This document shows, piece after piece, positions 37,828 to 47,402 of a DNA stretch of 64,000 bases. Position 1 is the first letter of the stretch. Each line of letters starts with the position of its first letter. The DNA is from Peptostreptococcus russellii (GTDB taxonomy: Bacteria > Bacillota > Clostridia > Peptostreptococcales > Peptostreptococcaceae). The notes beneath the pieces are model-generated. The model did not search any database. It was not told the origin of the DNA and was given only the letters and a program-made list of their open reading frames with translations. The stretch is from positions 434,001-498,000 of the forward strand of contig NZ_JYGE01000003.1 in assembly GCF_003012055.1 (NCBI RefSeq), written 5' to 3'. A program made the translations under genes and the position numbers.

Positions 37828-40212
37828 TTAGTGACCAATTAAGAAACTATTGTTAAACATCTTATTTAGAGGGTGTCCTAGTCTGTTAATAGGACCTTTA
37901 AATAAGATTGCAAATACAAGCGGTATAATCATAAATACCAATAGTGCCCTTAAATCATGATATAAGTTTGGAAGGTAAATACCTCCGACAGCCTCTCTAC
38001 AAGCATTAATACCATATGTAAATGGTATTACACTATTTATTGCCTTGAAGAAGTCTGGTGTCATCTGTATAGGGAATGTACCTCCTGAACCACCTATTTG
38101 TATAACCAGAAGGAAGACACAGATTCCCTTTCCGACCGTTCCAAACAAGGACACCGTAGAGTATATGATGACGGTAAACACAATACTACAGAAGACCAGT
38201 ATAAGTGTAAACAATACTGGATGCTTTGCGGTTACTCCTAATATAAAGAAATCTCCTAAAGCAATTATTAAAGACTGTCCTATTGCAAGTGTAATGTATA
38301 ACATCATTCGCCCAAAATACTCATCAACAGCTCTATTCTTTCCAGGCACCTTAGTTGATAGGACTGCAACTAGCACTAGTCCTCCTACCCAAGCTGCAAG
38401 TACACTGTAGAAAGGTGTCATAGCAGAACCATAGTTTTCCATTTTATAAATCTTATTTTCTTTTAAGTTTATTGGATTTTTCAAAAAATCAACTCTATCA
38501 AGTATATTTGACTTAATTATACTGTTGAAATCCTTAAAATCTTTATTATTTTGTATATCTTCTATATTTTTTATTGAATCACTAACTTGTTCTTTAAGAA
38601 TCTTAATCGAATCTTGAGTTATAGCTGTAGTTCCCTTAAGGGTAGAAGTGATTGATGTTGCATCTGATAGCAAGGTATTTATACCAGGATATATTTTGTT
38701 AGCATCATCCATAACCTTACCTAAATCATTTGTAACAGTCATAGTACTTCTATGAATCTTATTGATTGGATTTGAAATCTTCGTATCGAAATGTGATAAC
38801 AAATCGTCAACTCGTCTATTCAAGCTATCTGATAAAAGAACCATCTTGCTAAGTGCATCACTTGATAAATCATGACCAGATTCTGCCAATCGTATAGAGT
38901 CAGATATGGTATTATTTAAGTCTTCAAGTATTTTCAAACTATCATTTAAATCTGATATAGCACTGTTAAGCAGAGGAGAGTCCCTTCTGTTTATTCTTTC
39001 TAGAACATCTATAAGTCCTTCAATCATATTTATCGTACTGTTTGTTTTAGACTTCATTCTAAGAAGCAAAGCTATAGCATCTTCATTTACTATTTCACCC
39101 TTATCCGATATTCCAGATGCCAAGTCGGAAAGCTGGCCTATCAGATCACTTGTGAGCTCTAAATCAGTTTTGATTTCAGGTGTTATATCATTGAAAGAAG
39201 TGTTTGCATCCTTAAGACTATTTTGTATACTGGAGTTTAATTTTTTAGAATCATTTATAGTTGCTTGTATATTTGGCATACCATTCTTTGTAGTATTCAA
39301 AGTTTTTTCTAAATCATTTAAAGTTTTATCTCCTGTACTAGACAGCTTATTCAAGTTATCTAACTGCCTGTCTAAACGTCTAAGAGTATCTTTCATTTTA
39401 TCTAGCTTTGGATCCATATCGCCTATAGCGTTGGATACACCGCCCAAGGCTCCTAATGAAACCTTACTTACCGTTTCAACCAAAGTTTTATTTATCTGCT
39501 GGGTAATAGCATTTGCTCCACTATCAGTTATTTTAGGAGCAACAGCATTTATTTTTTCATTGACTGTATAATCTATAGTTGCTTTTTTAACCTCTTTTTT
39601 AGTTACAGAAGTTAAATCGCTTGAAAACTCAGGTGGAATAAGTATGATTGCATAGTATTCACCAGTTTTTAGGCCTACTTCAGCCTTACTTTTACTAACA
39701 AACTGCCAATCTAGAGCAGGGTTTGATTTTAAGTTTTCTACAACCTTTTCACCCATATTTAGTTCTTGCTCTCTAAACTTGTCTCCTTTATCTTGATTTA
39801 CAACCGCAACTTTTAGATATTTTGTGCTTCCGTATGGATCCCAAAAGGCTTTTATATTAAACCAAGCATATAATGAAGGAACAATTGTTAGTCCCAAAAT
39901 AACTACCAAAACTGCAAAATTTCGACTTAATTCTCTAAGGTCATTTTTATAGATATTGAAAACCACACGAGGGTTCATTAGATATCTTTCTTTCCATAGT
40001 TTTGGATTAAAAAACTTCTTCTTTTTCTTAGAGTTTGTTACTCTAGAAGTAGGAGTAGTTTCATTTTTATTTTTTCTATCTTTGTTTTTGATATTAGTAT
40101 TTTTTTCTTTTTCTTTTACGGAACTTAGAGATTCTTTAGTATCCTTAACTGTCTCAGAATCATTCCGTACATTTTTTTTAGTATCAATATTGTTTGTCTC
40201 ATTTTTTTTCAT
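37828..40212 (-). CDS. YhgE/Pip-family membrane protein
   Basis: 794 residues. A cytoplasmic N-terminal tail of about 70 residues, rich in Lys, Asn and Thr, precedes the YhgE start FNIYKNDLRELSRNFAVLVVILGLTIVPSLYAWFNIKAFWDPYGST. A long extracellular helical region follows (about 130-580). Five or six membrane segments from about 600 end the protein (PFYSVLAAWVGGLVLVAVL onward). Relatives include the phage-infection protein of Lactococcus and type VII secretion-linked proteins such as EsaA. The Lys-rich tail is unusually long for the family. GAAGGTG upstream supports ATG 40212. Transcribed alone. Confidence 0.88.
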   Translation of the reverse strand: MKKNETNNIDTKKNVRNDSETVKDTKESLSSVKEKEKNTNIKNKDRKNKNETTPTSRVTNSKKKKKFFNPKLWKERYLMNPRVVFNIYKNDLRELSRNFAVLVVILGLTIVPSLYAWFNIKAFWDPYGSTKYLKVAVVNQDKGDKFREQELNMGEKVVENLKSNPALDWQFVSKSKAEVGLKTGEYYAIILIPPEFSSDLTSVTKKEVKKATIDYTVNEKINAVAPKITDSGANAITQQINKTLVETVSKVSLGALGGVSNAIGDMDPKLDKMKDTLRRLDRQLDNLNKLSSTGDKTLNDLEKTLNTTKNGMPNIQATINDSKKLNSSIQNSLKDANTSFNDITPEIKTDLELTSDLIGQLSDLASGISDKGEIVNEDAIALLLRMKSKTNSTINMIEGLIDVLERINRRDSPLLNSAISDLNDSLKILEDLNNTISDSIRLAESGHDLSSDALSKMVLLSDSLNRRVDDLLSHFDTKISNPINKIHRSTMTVTNDLGKVMDDANKIYPGINTLLSDATSITSTLKGTTAITQDSIKILKEQVSDSIKNIEDIQNNKDFKDFNSIIKSNILDRVDFLKNPINLKENKIYKMENYGSAMTPFYSVLAAWVGGLVLVAVLSTKVPGKNRAVDEYFGRMMLYITLAIGQSLIIALGDFFILGVTAKHPVLFTLILVFCSIVFTVIIYSTVSLFGTVGKGICVFLLVIQIGGSGGTFPIQMTPDFFKAINSVIPFTYGINACREAVGGIYLPNLYHDLRALLVFMIIPLVFAILFKGPINRLGHPLNKMFNNSFLIGH

Positions 40213-40614
40213 CGCATCACCTTCAAATATTATTTTTTCTAACTTCTTTTTAGAAAATTTAATATTATTATTTCGCTTTTAAATAATAATAAATCTTATC
40301 ACCACCTATAAGATTATAATATAACTCTTGCTCAATGTAAAGCAAAAGAAGAAGTCTCTTTTTTTATGCTATTTTATATTAAATATATACATATAATTTT
40401 ATTAATCATTTTTCCATATTTACATTTAAAAATATTATAAAAATAGTAGATATTATATAAATTATTAATATCTATAAGTTTAAAAATATTAAACTACTTA
40501 ATAACATGTTAACATATATAAGTTGAAAAAAAAATAGCAAAATCTTGATTATTAAACAAAGTATAGACTATAATATAATTATAGTAATAAAATTTTATTA
40601 AGAGGTGACATAAT
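40213..40614. other. Divergent intergenic region with the adh promoter
   Basis: 402 AT-rich bases. On the plus strand TTGATT at 40545-40550 and TATAAT at 40569-40574 with an 18-base spacer fit an alcohol dehydrogenase promoter. No gene or structured RNA was recognised in the remainder. Confidence 0.5.
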
Positions 40615-41787
40615 ATGTATAATTTCAATTTTCAAGTAGCAACAAAAGTGTTGTTTGGTGAAGGTCAAATAAAGCATCTTGGTGAGGAAATAGCCAAGTA
40701 TACAGATAAAGTATTATTAGTTTACGGTGGAGGAAGTATTAAGAGAAATGGAATATATGATTCTGCTGTTGAACAATTAAAAAAACATAAGGTAAAGGTA
40801 TTTGAACTTTCAAATGTAGATCCTAATCCTAGAATAGAGTCTGTAAGAGAAGGTGTAGCTATATGTAAGGAAAATTCAATAGGTGGAGTACTTGCTATTG
40901 GCGGTGGTAGTTCAATTGATTGCTCTAAGGTTATTTCTGCTGGTGTTAAATATGATGGAGATCCATGGGACCTTGTAGTAGATAAAAGCTTGGTAAAGGA
41001 TTCTATACCAGTATTTACTGTGTTAACACTTGCGGCAACAGGTTCTGAAATGAATGGAAATGCTGTTATATCAAATATGGAGACAAATGAAAAAATTGGC
41101 ACATATGGAAGATGCCTTATTCCAAAACTTTCTGTCTTAGATCCTACTTATACTTTTTCTGTTCCAGCCAGACACACTGCAGCAGGAACAGCGGATATAA
41201 TAAGTCATACATTTGAAAACTACTTCACTAATGTAGATGGTGGATACTTACAGTCAAGAATGGCAGAAGCTATTTTGAAAACTTGTTTTCATTATGGTCC
41301 TATTGCCTATAATGATCCTACTAACTATGATGCAAGAGCAAATTTAATGTGGGCATCAAGTTGGGCAATAAATGGTCTTATATCTGCAGGCTCAGCAAAT
41401 AACTGGTCAGTTCATCCTATGGAACATGAGCTTAGTGCTTTTTATGATGTTACACATGGAGAAGGTCTAGCAATTCTTACTCCACACTGGATGAGACACA
41501 TACTAAGTGATGATACAGTTTCTAAATTTGTAGAATATGGTGTAAATGTTTGGGGAATAGATTCTTCTTTAGACAGATTTGATATTGCAAATATGGCAAT
41601 AGATAAGACAGAAGAGTTTTTCACAAAAGAGTTACATATACCAGCTACTTTAAGAGAGCTAAACTTAACTAACAAAGATTTTGATAAGATGGCTAAAAAG
41701 GCAGTTCAAGTAAAGGGAGGATCTATACAAGGATTTGTAGAACTTCACGCTGAAGATGTAAAGAAAATATATGAAATGTCATTATAA
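40615..41787 (+). CDS. Iron-containing alcohol dehydrogenase (BDH/YqhD-like)
   Basis: 390 residues, group III alcohol dehydrogenase. The cofactor site GGGSSIDCSKVISAG is present, as are the metal ligands in GTADIISHTFENYF (Asp, His) and HPMEHELSAFYDVTHGEGLA (two His). It resembles butanol dehydrogenase and YugJ proteins, which reduce aldehydes to alcohols, usually with NADPH; Gly37-Gly38 in LLVYGGGSIKRNGIYD is typical. Fermentative redox balancing is the likely job. GAGGTGACATA lies upstream of ATG 40615. Single gene. Confidence 0.92.
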   Translation: MYNFNFQVATKVLFGEGQIKHLGEEIAKYTDKVLLVYGGGSIKRNGIYDSAVEQLKKHKVKVFELSNVDPNPRIESVREGVAICKENSIGGVLAIGGGSSIDCSKVISAGVKYDGDPWDLVVDKSLVKDSIPVFTVLTLAATGSEMNGNAVISNMETNEKIGTYGRCLIPKLSVLDPTYTFSVPARHTAAGTADIISHTFENYFTNVDGGYLQSRMAEAILKTCFHYGPIAYNDPTNYDARANLMWASSWAINGLISAGSANNWSVHPMEHELSAFYDVTHGEGLAILTPHWMRHILSDDTVSKFVEYGVNVWGIDSSLDRFDIANMAIDKTEEFFTKELHIPATLRELNLTNKDFDKMAKKAVQVKGGSIQGFVELHAEDVKKIYEMSL

Positions 41788-41819
41788 AGCTGTATAATGT
41801 TTTTAAAATTAAAAATAGC

Positions 41820-41847
41820 TTGACATTTACTTTTATTACGATATACT
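41820..41847 (+). promoter_or_regulatory. Promoter of the lysine riboswitch transcript
   Basis: TTGACA at 41820-41825 and TATACT at 41842-41847 with a 16-base spacer. Confidence 0.75.
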
Positions 41848-41872
41848 TGTATATAGTGATAAGTAATTAAAT

Positions 41873-42082
41873 AAAAGGTAGAGGAGCAAGTATTATTAGT
41901 AACTGCGTAAAAGATTGAAGCATCTGCAGCGAAAGGAGTATTTGCCGAAGTGGTGTAGTTAGCTTTATGACTATATCTACTGGGGGTGTGTATAATATGC
42001 GCATCACTGTCACAGTATTTCTGTGTTGGGCTATCATGAGTGTTTGAATCCAAGCCTCGGAAGCCTACTTCCGGGGCTTTTA
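41873..42082 (+). promoter_or_regulatory. Lysine riboswitch (L-box) with terminator
   Basis: Conserved L-box elements appear in order: AGAGGAGCAAG, AGTAACTG, AAAGGAGTATTTGCCGAAG, CTACTGGGGGTG, CACTGTCACAG and GTGTTGGGCTATC. An intrinsic terminator follows at 42052-42082 (AAGCCTCGGAAG / CTTCCGGGGCTT, then T). Lysine binding should favour the terminator and shut off the transporter gene 103 bases downstream. Confidence 0.93.
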
Positions 42083-42185
42083 ATTTTGAATATTTTTATA
42101 GCTTCTAATATAATTATCCCCACTAATCAATTAATTTTGATCAGAAATTTTTATTTAATGCATATATTAAAAGGGAGGTTCTATT

Positions 42186-43946
42186 ATGAACAAGAGAAAT
42201 TTTAGAGTAGTCTTAACATCTTTAATGTTACTGGCAATGACGGTTGTTCCTGCATTTGCAGAAGATATTGACAAGATTGCACAGGCTAACTCAAACAAGT
42301 TTGGAATAATCACTATTATTCCACCATTATTAGCCATATTATTGGCATTTATTACAAAGAATGTTGTAATATCATTATTTTTAGGTGTTATGTCAGGATG
42401 TTTAATTCTTCAAGTTGGAACTGGTACTAATTTATTATCCGCAATTGTACTTTCATTTTTAGATTTTATCTCAAGAGCATTAAACTCACTAGCTGACCCA
42501 TGGAATGCGGGTATTATACTGCAAGTTCTATGTATAGGAGGAGTAATCAACCTAGTTGGAAAGATGGGCGGTGCAAAGGCAGTTGCTGAATCATTAGCTG
42601 ACAAGGCAAAGTCTTCAAGAAGCGCTCAGATTATATCATGGTTTTTAGGAATATTAGTATTCTTTGATGACTATGCAAACTCATTAATAGTTGGTCCTAT
42701 AATGAGACCTGTATTTGATAAGATGAATATCTCTAGAGAAAAGTTAGCATTTGTAATAGATGCTACAGCAGCTCCGATTGCAGGTTTAGCTATTATATCT
42801 ACATGGATAGGACTTGAAGTTGGTTTAATACATGATGCCTTTGGTAGTATTGGAGTAAATGTTGATGCCTTTGGTGTTTTTCTACAAACTATACCATATA
42901 GATTCTACAATATACTGATACTTGCTTTTATATTAATTAGTGCAATTATGGTAAGAGAATTTGGACCAATGAGAAAGGCTGAGTATATAGCTCACAGAAA
43001 AGAAAATATTACTAGTGATTTAGATCAGGGAGTAGAAGAATTAGATGATATGGCTCCTAAAGAAGGAGTAAAGCTAAGTATATGGAACGCTATAATTCCT
43101 ATAGGCGTGCTAATTGTAAGTGCTCTTGTTGCATTTTATTACAGTGGATATAGCTCTATAATGGACGGAAATAACCAAGGTCTTATAACTTCTATAAATG
43201 CTAGTCCATTTTCTTTTAACAGTATAAAAGATTGTTTCTCTGCATCTGATGCATCTGTAGCACTGTTTCAATCAGCACTATTTTCTTCAATAGTAGCTAT
43301 ATTAATGGCTAAGTTCAAGAAAATATATACAGTATCAGAAGCAATAGAAGTTTGGATTGATGGAATGAAGACACTGATGATTACAGGTGTTATATTAATA
43401 CTTGCTTGGTCACTTAGTTCTGTAATCAAGGAAGTTGGAACAGCAAAGTTCTTAATACAGTATCTATCAGGATCTATTCCAGCATTCTTATTGCCAAGTA
43501 TTATATTTATACTAGGATCAATAATTTCATTCTCAACAGGTACAGCATACGGTACTATGGGTATTTTGATGCCTCTAGCAATACCTCTTGCTCACTCTAT
43601 TTCACCTGAAATGGGATATGTAGTAGTTTCAACATCTGCAGTTCTTACAGGAGCTATATTTGGAGATCACTGTTCTCCTATATCTGATACAACTATTCTT
43701 TCATCAATGGGAGCAGGTTGTAATCATATAGACCATGTTAAGACACAGATGCCTTACTCATTATTCATAGCAACTATAGCTATACTGTTTGGATATATAC
43801 CAGCAGGAATGGGTCTTCCAGCTATAGTAGTGCTACCAGTTGCTTTATTGGCAGTTGTACTAGGTCTTAGAATATTCGGTAAGAGAACTGATGTAGATGA
43901 TAAGACTTTTGAAGCTAAGTTAGAAAAAGAAGGTATAACTTTTTAA
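42186..43946 (+). CDS. NhaC-family transporter, predicted lysine importer (LysW-like)
   Basis: 586 residues, about 12 membrane segments. The N-terminus has a signal-like segment ending VVPAFA. Family features are PPLLAILLAFITKNVVISLFLG, FFDDYANSLIVGPIMRPVFD, and FGDHCSPISDTTILSSMGAGCNHIDHV. NhaC proteins are annotated as Na+/H+ antiporters, but members placed under lysine riboswitches have been proposed to be lysine transporters (LysW). The riboswitch immediately upstream makes lysine the likely substrate here. GGGAGG precedes ATG 42186. Terminated right after the stop. Confidence 0.9.
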   Translation: MNKRNFRVVLTSLMLLAMTVVPAFAEDIDKIAQANSNKFGIITIIPPLLAILLAFITKNVVISLFLGVMSGCLILQVGTGTNLLSAIVLSFLDFISRALNSLADPWNAGIILQVLCIGGVINLVGKMGGAKAVAESLADKAKSSRSAQIISWFLGILVFFDDYANSLIVGPIMRPVFDKMNISREKLAFVIDATAAPIAGLAIISTWIGLEVGLIHDAFGSIGVNVDAFGVFLQTIPYRFYNILILAFILISAIMVREFGPMRKAEYIAHRKENITSDLDQGVEELDDMAPKEGVKLSIWNAIIPIGVLIVSALVAFYYSGYSSIMDGNNQGLITSINASPFSFNSIKDCFSASDASVALFQSALFSSIVAILMAKFKKIYTVSEAIEVWIDGMKTLMITGVILILAWSLSSVIKEVGTAKFLIQYLSGSIPAFLLPSIIFILGSIISFSTGTAYGTMGILMPLAIPLAHSISPEMGYVVVSTSAVLTGAIFGDHCSPISDTTILSSMGAGCNHIDHVKTQMPYSLFIATIAILFGYIPAGMGLPAIVVLPVALLAVVLGLRIFGKRTDVDDKTFEAKLEKEGITF

Positions 43947-43966
43947 ATTTTAAAAGTTATATATTT

Positions 43967-43999
43967 TAAAAGACTAGGATATTTATCCTAGTCTTTTTT
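43967..43999 (+). terminator. Terminator after the NhaC-family gene
   Basis: AAAAGACTAGGAT pairs with ATCCTAGTCTTTT, followed by T residues. Confidence 0.92.
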
Positions 44000-44169
44000 A
44001 TATTAATTATAAAATTTTTCTTATTAAAAATTATATCTTCAAAGCCTTCGATCTATACTATATTAAACAAAATTTAATTACTATGCAAAAACAGGGTCAA
44101 AGTCTCGATATTAGATATTCACATAGTTTTAGACAAACATTTTCTTACTATTTAATATATAATCTTTAA

Positions 44170-44826
44170 CTATATAAGATCCTTATGCTTCAATAAAAAA
44201 TCCTTTATTGCAAATGTGAGCATTTCTCCCTTTTTTTCTTCTGTATTATTGCACAATCTATCAAATGCTGCCCAAACATCATTATCTACAACAGCACTTA
44301 TTCTTTTCTTAGTCTTTATAATATCATCTTCAATTTTTATAGACGTTTTTTTTATTTTTGTCTTTTCTTTTATAATATCTAAGTCTTTTACTTGCATATA
44401 CCAGTCATATACCTCACAAAGCTTGTCCATATCTTCTTGTGAAACAGAGACCTTGGAGTTTCTACCCTTGACCGTTCTTTTTGAACTAGCTTTTTTTGCG
44501 GGGGAAGCAGTAGTTTTTTTACTAGTAGCAGCATTTTTTTTATTTGTTGTTTTCTTTGAGCTAACACTCTCTTTCTTAGAAGCTTTTTTTTCAGTAGAAC
44601 TTTTGCTATTTGCGTCTTTGTTTTTGCTATTTACTTTTTTAATTGTACTCGCTGTCTTTTTATTTGTACTTTTTGTCTTCTTTTTTAAATCTGTTGATTC
44701 AACTTTATCCTTGCCATTTTTTATATTTTCACTATTTTTTTTTCTTGAAGATTTGGCATTAGAATTTTCGTTTTTTTTCAAATCGCTTTCTAATAAATTC
44801 TCAAATTTCACTTGTTTGTTAGCCAT
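44170..44826 (-). CDS. Lys/Ser-rich protein with C-terminal ribbon-helix-helix-like segment
   Basis: 218 residues. Residues about 10-125 are extremely rich in Lys, Ser, Thr, Asn and Ala, with SSKKTTNKK and SPAKKASSK patterns like the tails of histone H1-like bacterial proteins. The C-terminal about 45 residues (KKRISAVVDNDVWAAFDRLC onward) have a beta strand followed by two helices, similar to CopG/Arc ribbon-helix-helix domains. DNA binding is therefore plausible, but this is inference from composition. AAGAGGAG upstream supports ATG 44826. No clear terminator on its 3' side. Large hydrophobic open frames on the opposite strand are compositional artefacts. Confidence 0.7.
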   Translation of the reverse strand: MANKQVKFENLLESDLKKNENSNAKSSRKKNSENIKNGKDKVESTDLKKKTKSTNKKTASTIKKVNSKNKDANSKSSTEKKASKKESVSSKKTTNKKNAATSKKTTASPAKKASSKRTVKGRNSKVSVSQEDMDKLCEVYDWYMQVKDLDIIKEKTKIKKTSIKIEDDIIKTKKRISAVVDNDVWAAFDRLCNNTEEKKGEMLTFAIKDFLLKHKDLI

Positions 44827-45046
44827 TATATTCTCCTCTTAGTTTTATTATAATTGATTTAGTATTTATTATTATATCACAATAGATATAATGGTGTAAA
44901 AAAGCAAACTATCAATTGAAATAATTATTATAGATATGATATTATATAATATATAAAGATTTTTTATTATTTGATATTGATATAATTAAAAACACATCCA
45001 AAATAAAAAATAATTTAGCTTTAATCTTGTAAAGGAGATGAAAAAA

Positions 45047-45721
45047 ATGAAAATATTAATAGTAGAGGATAACAAAACTCTTCAAAATGATATGAAAAAA
45101 GAGTTATCCAAGCATTTTGAAATAGAAACATGTATAGATGGAGAAGAGGGTCTATATTTAATATCACAAGGAATATATGATTTAGTAGTTTTAGATTTAA
45201 TGTTGCCAAATATGGATGGAATAACTATTTTAAAAGAAGCAAGAAAGCAGGGGATAGATACTCCTATACTGATTTTAACAGCTAAGGAGTCTCTGGATGA
45301 CAAAATGGAGGCCTTTACACTTGGTGCCAATGATTATCTTACAAAGCCATTTTATATGGATGAATTGGTCGCTAGAGTCTTTGCAATACTAAGGACAAAC
45401 GGTAAAATAAAAGATAATAAATATCTAGAATTTAAAGATTTAAAGATAGACTCTGAGAAAAACACAGTTTATGTAAATGAAGAAGAATTAGAACTTCAAA
45501 ATAAACAATTTAAATTGTTAGAGTACTTTGTTTTAAATAAGGGTTCTATTTTATTGAAAGAACAAATATATGATAGAATCTGGGGGATAGACTCAGATGC
45601 AACCATTGAAATTGTAGAAGTATATGTAAGTAACCTAAGAAAAAAATTATCAAAATATGGATATGATAAATATATTAAGACAAAAAGAAAGGTTGGATAT
45701 ATACTAGATGATAAACAATAA
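45047..45721 (+). CDS. OmpR-family response regulator
   Basis: 224 residues. Receiver domain 1-115: VEDN acidic pocket, phospho-acceptor Asp50 in VVLDLMLPNMDG, Thr in ILTAKES, and Lys in LTKPF. Winged-helix output domain about 125-224 with the usual KQFKLLEYFVLNKG and EVYVSNLRKKL segments. ATG 45047 is chosen since AAAGGAG ends at 45037, directly adjoining the alternative ATG at 45038. Its end overlaps the kinase gene by 14 bases, so the pair is one operon. Targets are unknown; no transporter gene is linked. Confidence 0.93.
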   Translation: MKILIVEDNKTLQNDMKKELSKHFEIETCIDGEEGLYLISQGIYDLVVLDLMLPNMDGITILKEARKQGIDTPILILTAKESLDDKMEAFTLGANDYLTKPFYMDELVARVFAILRTNGKIKDNKYLEFKDLKIDSEKNTVYVNEEELELQNKQFKLLEYFVLNKGSILLKEQIYDRIWGIDSDATIEIVEVYVSNLRKKLSKYGYDKYIKTKRKVGYILDDKQ

Positions 45722-46973
45722 TGTATTTATAAAAACTCGAAAAAAATTAATTATAAATATTATGCTAGTTGTTGAAATTTTTATGATTCTTATGAGTTTT
45801 TTTATATATAATTATTTTAAAGTAGGTATATATAATACAATAGATAGAGCTTTGCTTGATGAATTTCATTTTGTAAACAATCAATTTAGTGGTCAGTCTA
45901 TAATGGATCCAATTGTACTTCAAGATCCTAAAGATATAGTGTATATATATGAAGGTAATAAAGTTATTTATTATACACAGAATAGATATTTTAGTGGAAG
46001 TGTTCCTTTAAATACTATAAATAGAGATTATGGAAATTTCTTTGAGGGATACAATGGATATAATTTTAGAACTGCGATTATAAAAAATGATCATTATGAA
46101 TTTAGAATAATGAGAAATATTGATTCAGAAAAAGAAAGTCTTAGTCATATGCTAGTTCTTTTAATTTCCGCAGACTTTTTCTCTTTATTGCTAGTATATA
46201 TTATAGCAAAATATCTCTCAAAAAAAGCATTAAAACCTATTGAAATGTCCTGGAACAACCAAGTTAAATTTGTTCAAGATGCATCTCATGAGCTTCGTAC
46301 ACCAGTGGCAATTATTCAATCAAAATTGGAAAGTCTTTTAAAAACTCCTGAATCTACAATTGAAGATGAGGCTGAAACAGTTGCTGTGGCTATGAGAGAA
46401 ACTAGGCAGCTTAAAAAAATGATTTCAGAACTATTGTCTCTTACTAAGGAAGAATCAATTGTATCTGTAAATAATAGTCTATTTAGCATAGAAGATTTGT
46501 TTGCTGAAATATTTGAAAGCTATCATGAAATAGCAGAGTATCAAAATAAAACATTTGATTATAGTATAGACATGAAAAATTATAATATTTATACAGATAG
46601 AAATAAAATGACAAATCTTATAAGAATTTTAATAGATAATGCCTTTAAATATACTGAAGAGGGTGATTTTATTACTATAAAATCGTCTGAGAAGGGGAGA
46701 GATAGAATTCAAATAATAGTATCAGATACTGGTATTGGAATATCTGAAAATGATCAAAAACATATATTTGAAAGGTTCTTTAGAAGCAGTAGTGTTCGAG
46801 CAACAGAGATAGAGGGCTCTGGGATAGGGCTTTCTATTGCAGCTATTATAACTAATACCTTGGGAGGGCACATTAAGGTTAAATCTACTCTAGGAGAGGG
46901 TACGAGCTTTATAATAGACCTTGCTAGAGGCAGGGAAGTAAAAAAGAAAAAATCTAACAAGAAAAAAATGTAA
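45708..46973 (+). CDS. Sensor histidine kinase
   Basis: 421 residues. Two membrane segments (about 15-37 and 150-168) flank an extracellular sensor region of about 110 residues. The HisKA box VQDASHELRTPVAII contains the phospho-acceptor His194. The HATPase region has N-box RILIDNAFKYTEEGD, G1 VSDTGIGISENDQ, F-box IFERFFR and G2 EGSGIGLSIA. The C-terminal REVKKKKSNKKKM is strongly basic. No clear HAMP domain is seen between the second segment and HisKA; the linker is short. It overlaps the response regulator gene by 14 bases, consistent with coupling. The signal is unknown. Confidence 0.92.
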   Translation: MINNNVFIKTRKKLIINIMLVVEIFMILMSFFIYNYFKVGIYNTIDRALLDEFHFVNNQFSGQSIMDPIVLQDPKDIVYIYEGNKVIYYTQNRYFSGSVPLNTINRDYGNFFEGYNGYNFRTAIIKNDHYEFRIMRNIDSEKESLSHMLVLLISADFFSLLLVYIIAKYLSKKALKPIEMSWNNQVKFVQDASHELRTPVAIIQSKLESLLKTPESTIEDEAETVAVAMRETRQLKKMISELLSLTKEESIVSVNNSLFSIEDLFAEIFESYHEIAEYQNKTFDYSIDMKNYNIYTDRNKMTNLIRILIDNAFKYTEEGDFITIKSSEKGRDRIQIIVSDTGIGISENDQKHIFERFFRSSSVRATEIEGSGIGLSIAAIITNTLGGHIKVKSTLGEGTSFIIDLARGREVKKKKSNKKKM

Positions 46974-47084
46974 GATTTTTTATTACTATTTAATTAAAAA
47001 TGTTTGAAAGACCTTTTTTATGGTATTATATATAATATAAGAATACGATAAAATCGATAAAATAAAAATTTTGGAGGTAATGAT

Positions 47085-47402
47085 ATGGCAAATGTAATTA
47101 ATGCACAGGATTTCGCTAAGAATGTAAAGGAAAATAAGGGAGTTGCAGTTATAGACTTTTTCGCAACTTGGTGTGGACCTTGTAATATGTTAGGACCAGT
47201 TTTCGCAGAGACAGCAGAAGAAAATAAGGATGAAGCTTTCTTTGCAAAGGTAGACATTGATCAGAGTATGGAATTAGCTCAGGAGTTTGGAGTTAATACA
47301 GTTCCTACTGTTATATTCTTTAAAGATGGTAAGGAAGTAAATAGAGAAATTGGTTTTATGCCTAAGGAAAAAATAGTAGCTGGATTAAATGCAGCTAAGT
47401 AA
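47085..47402 (+). CDS. trxA: Thioredoxin
   Basis: 105 residues, the standard length. The redox site is WCGPCNM with Cys30 and Cys33, preceded by VIDFFATW. The cis-Pro loop is VNTVPTVIFFKDGKE. It reduces protein disulfides using thioredoxin reductase, which is not in the window. GGAGGTAATG-type site upstream. The gene has its own terminator at 47474-47509 and no linked partner. Confidence 0.95.
   Translation: MANVINAQDFAKNVKENKGVAVIDFFATWCGPCNMLGPVFAETAEENKDEAFFAKVDIDQSMELAQEFGVNTVPTVIFFKDGKEVNREIGFMPKEKIVAGLNAAK

Noticed and set aside
38906-39571. 221-codon open frame antisense to the YhgE-like gene
   Set aside because: Composition is that of an antisense shadow (Leu/Ser/Phe), and the sense frame has clear family motifs.
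42041-42080. tRNA-like 3' end (TTTGAATCC)
   Set aside because: It lies in the expression platform of the lysine riboswitch, and no acceptor, D or anticodon arms can be formed.
44216-44842. 208-codon hydrophobic open frame opposite the Lys-rich protein
   Set aside because: It is the complement of Lys-rich codons, which become Phe/Leu; it has no ribosome binding site and no family-like pattern.
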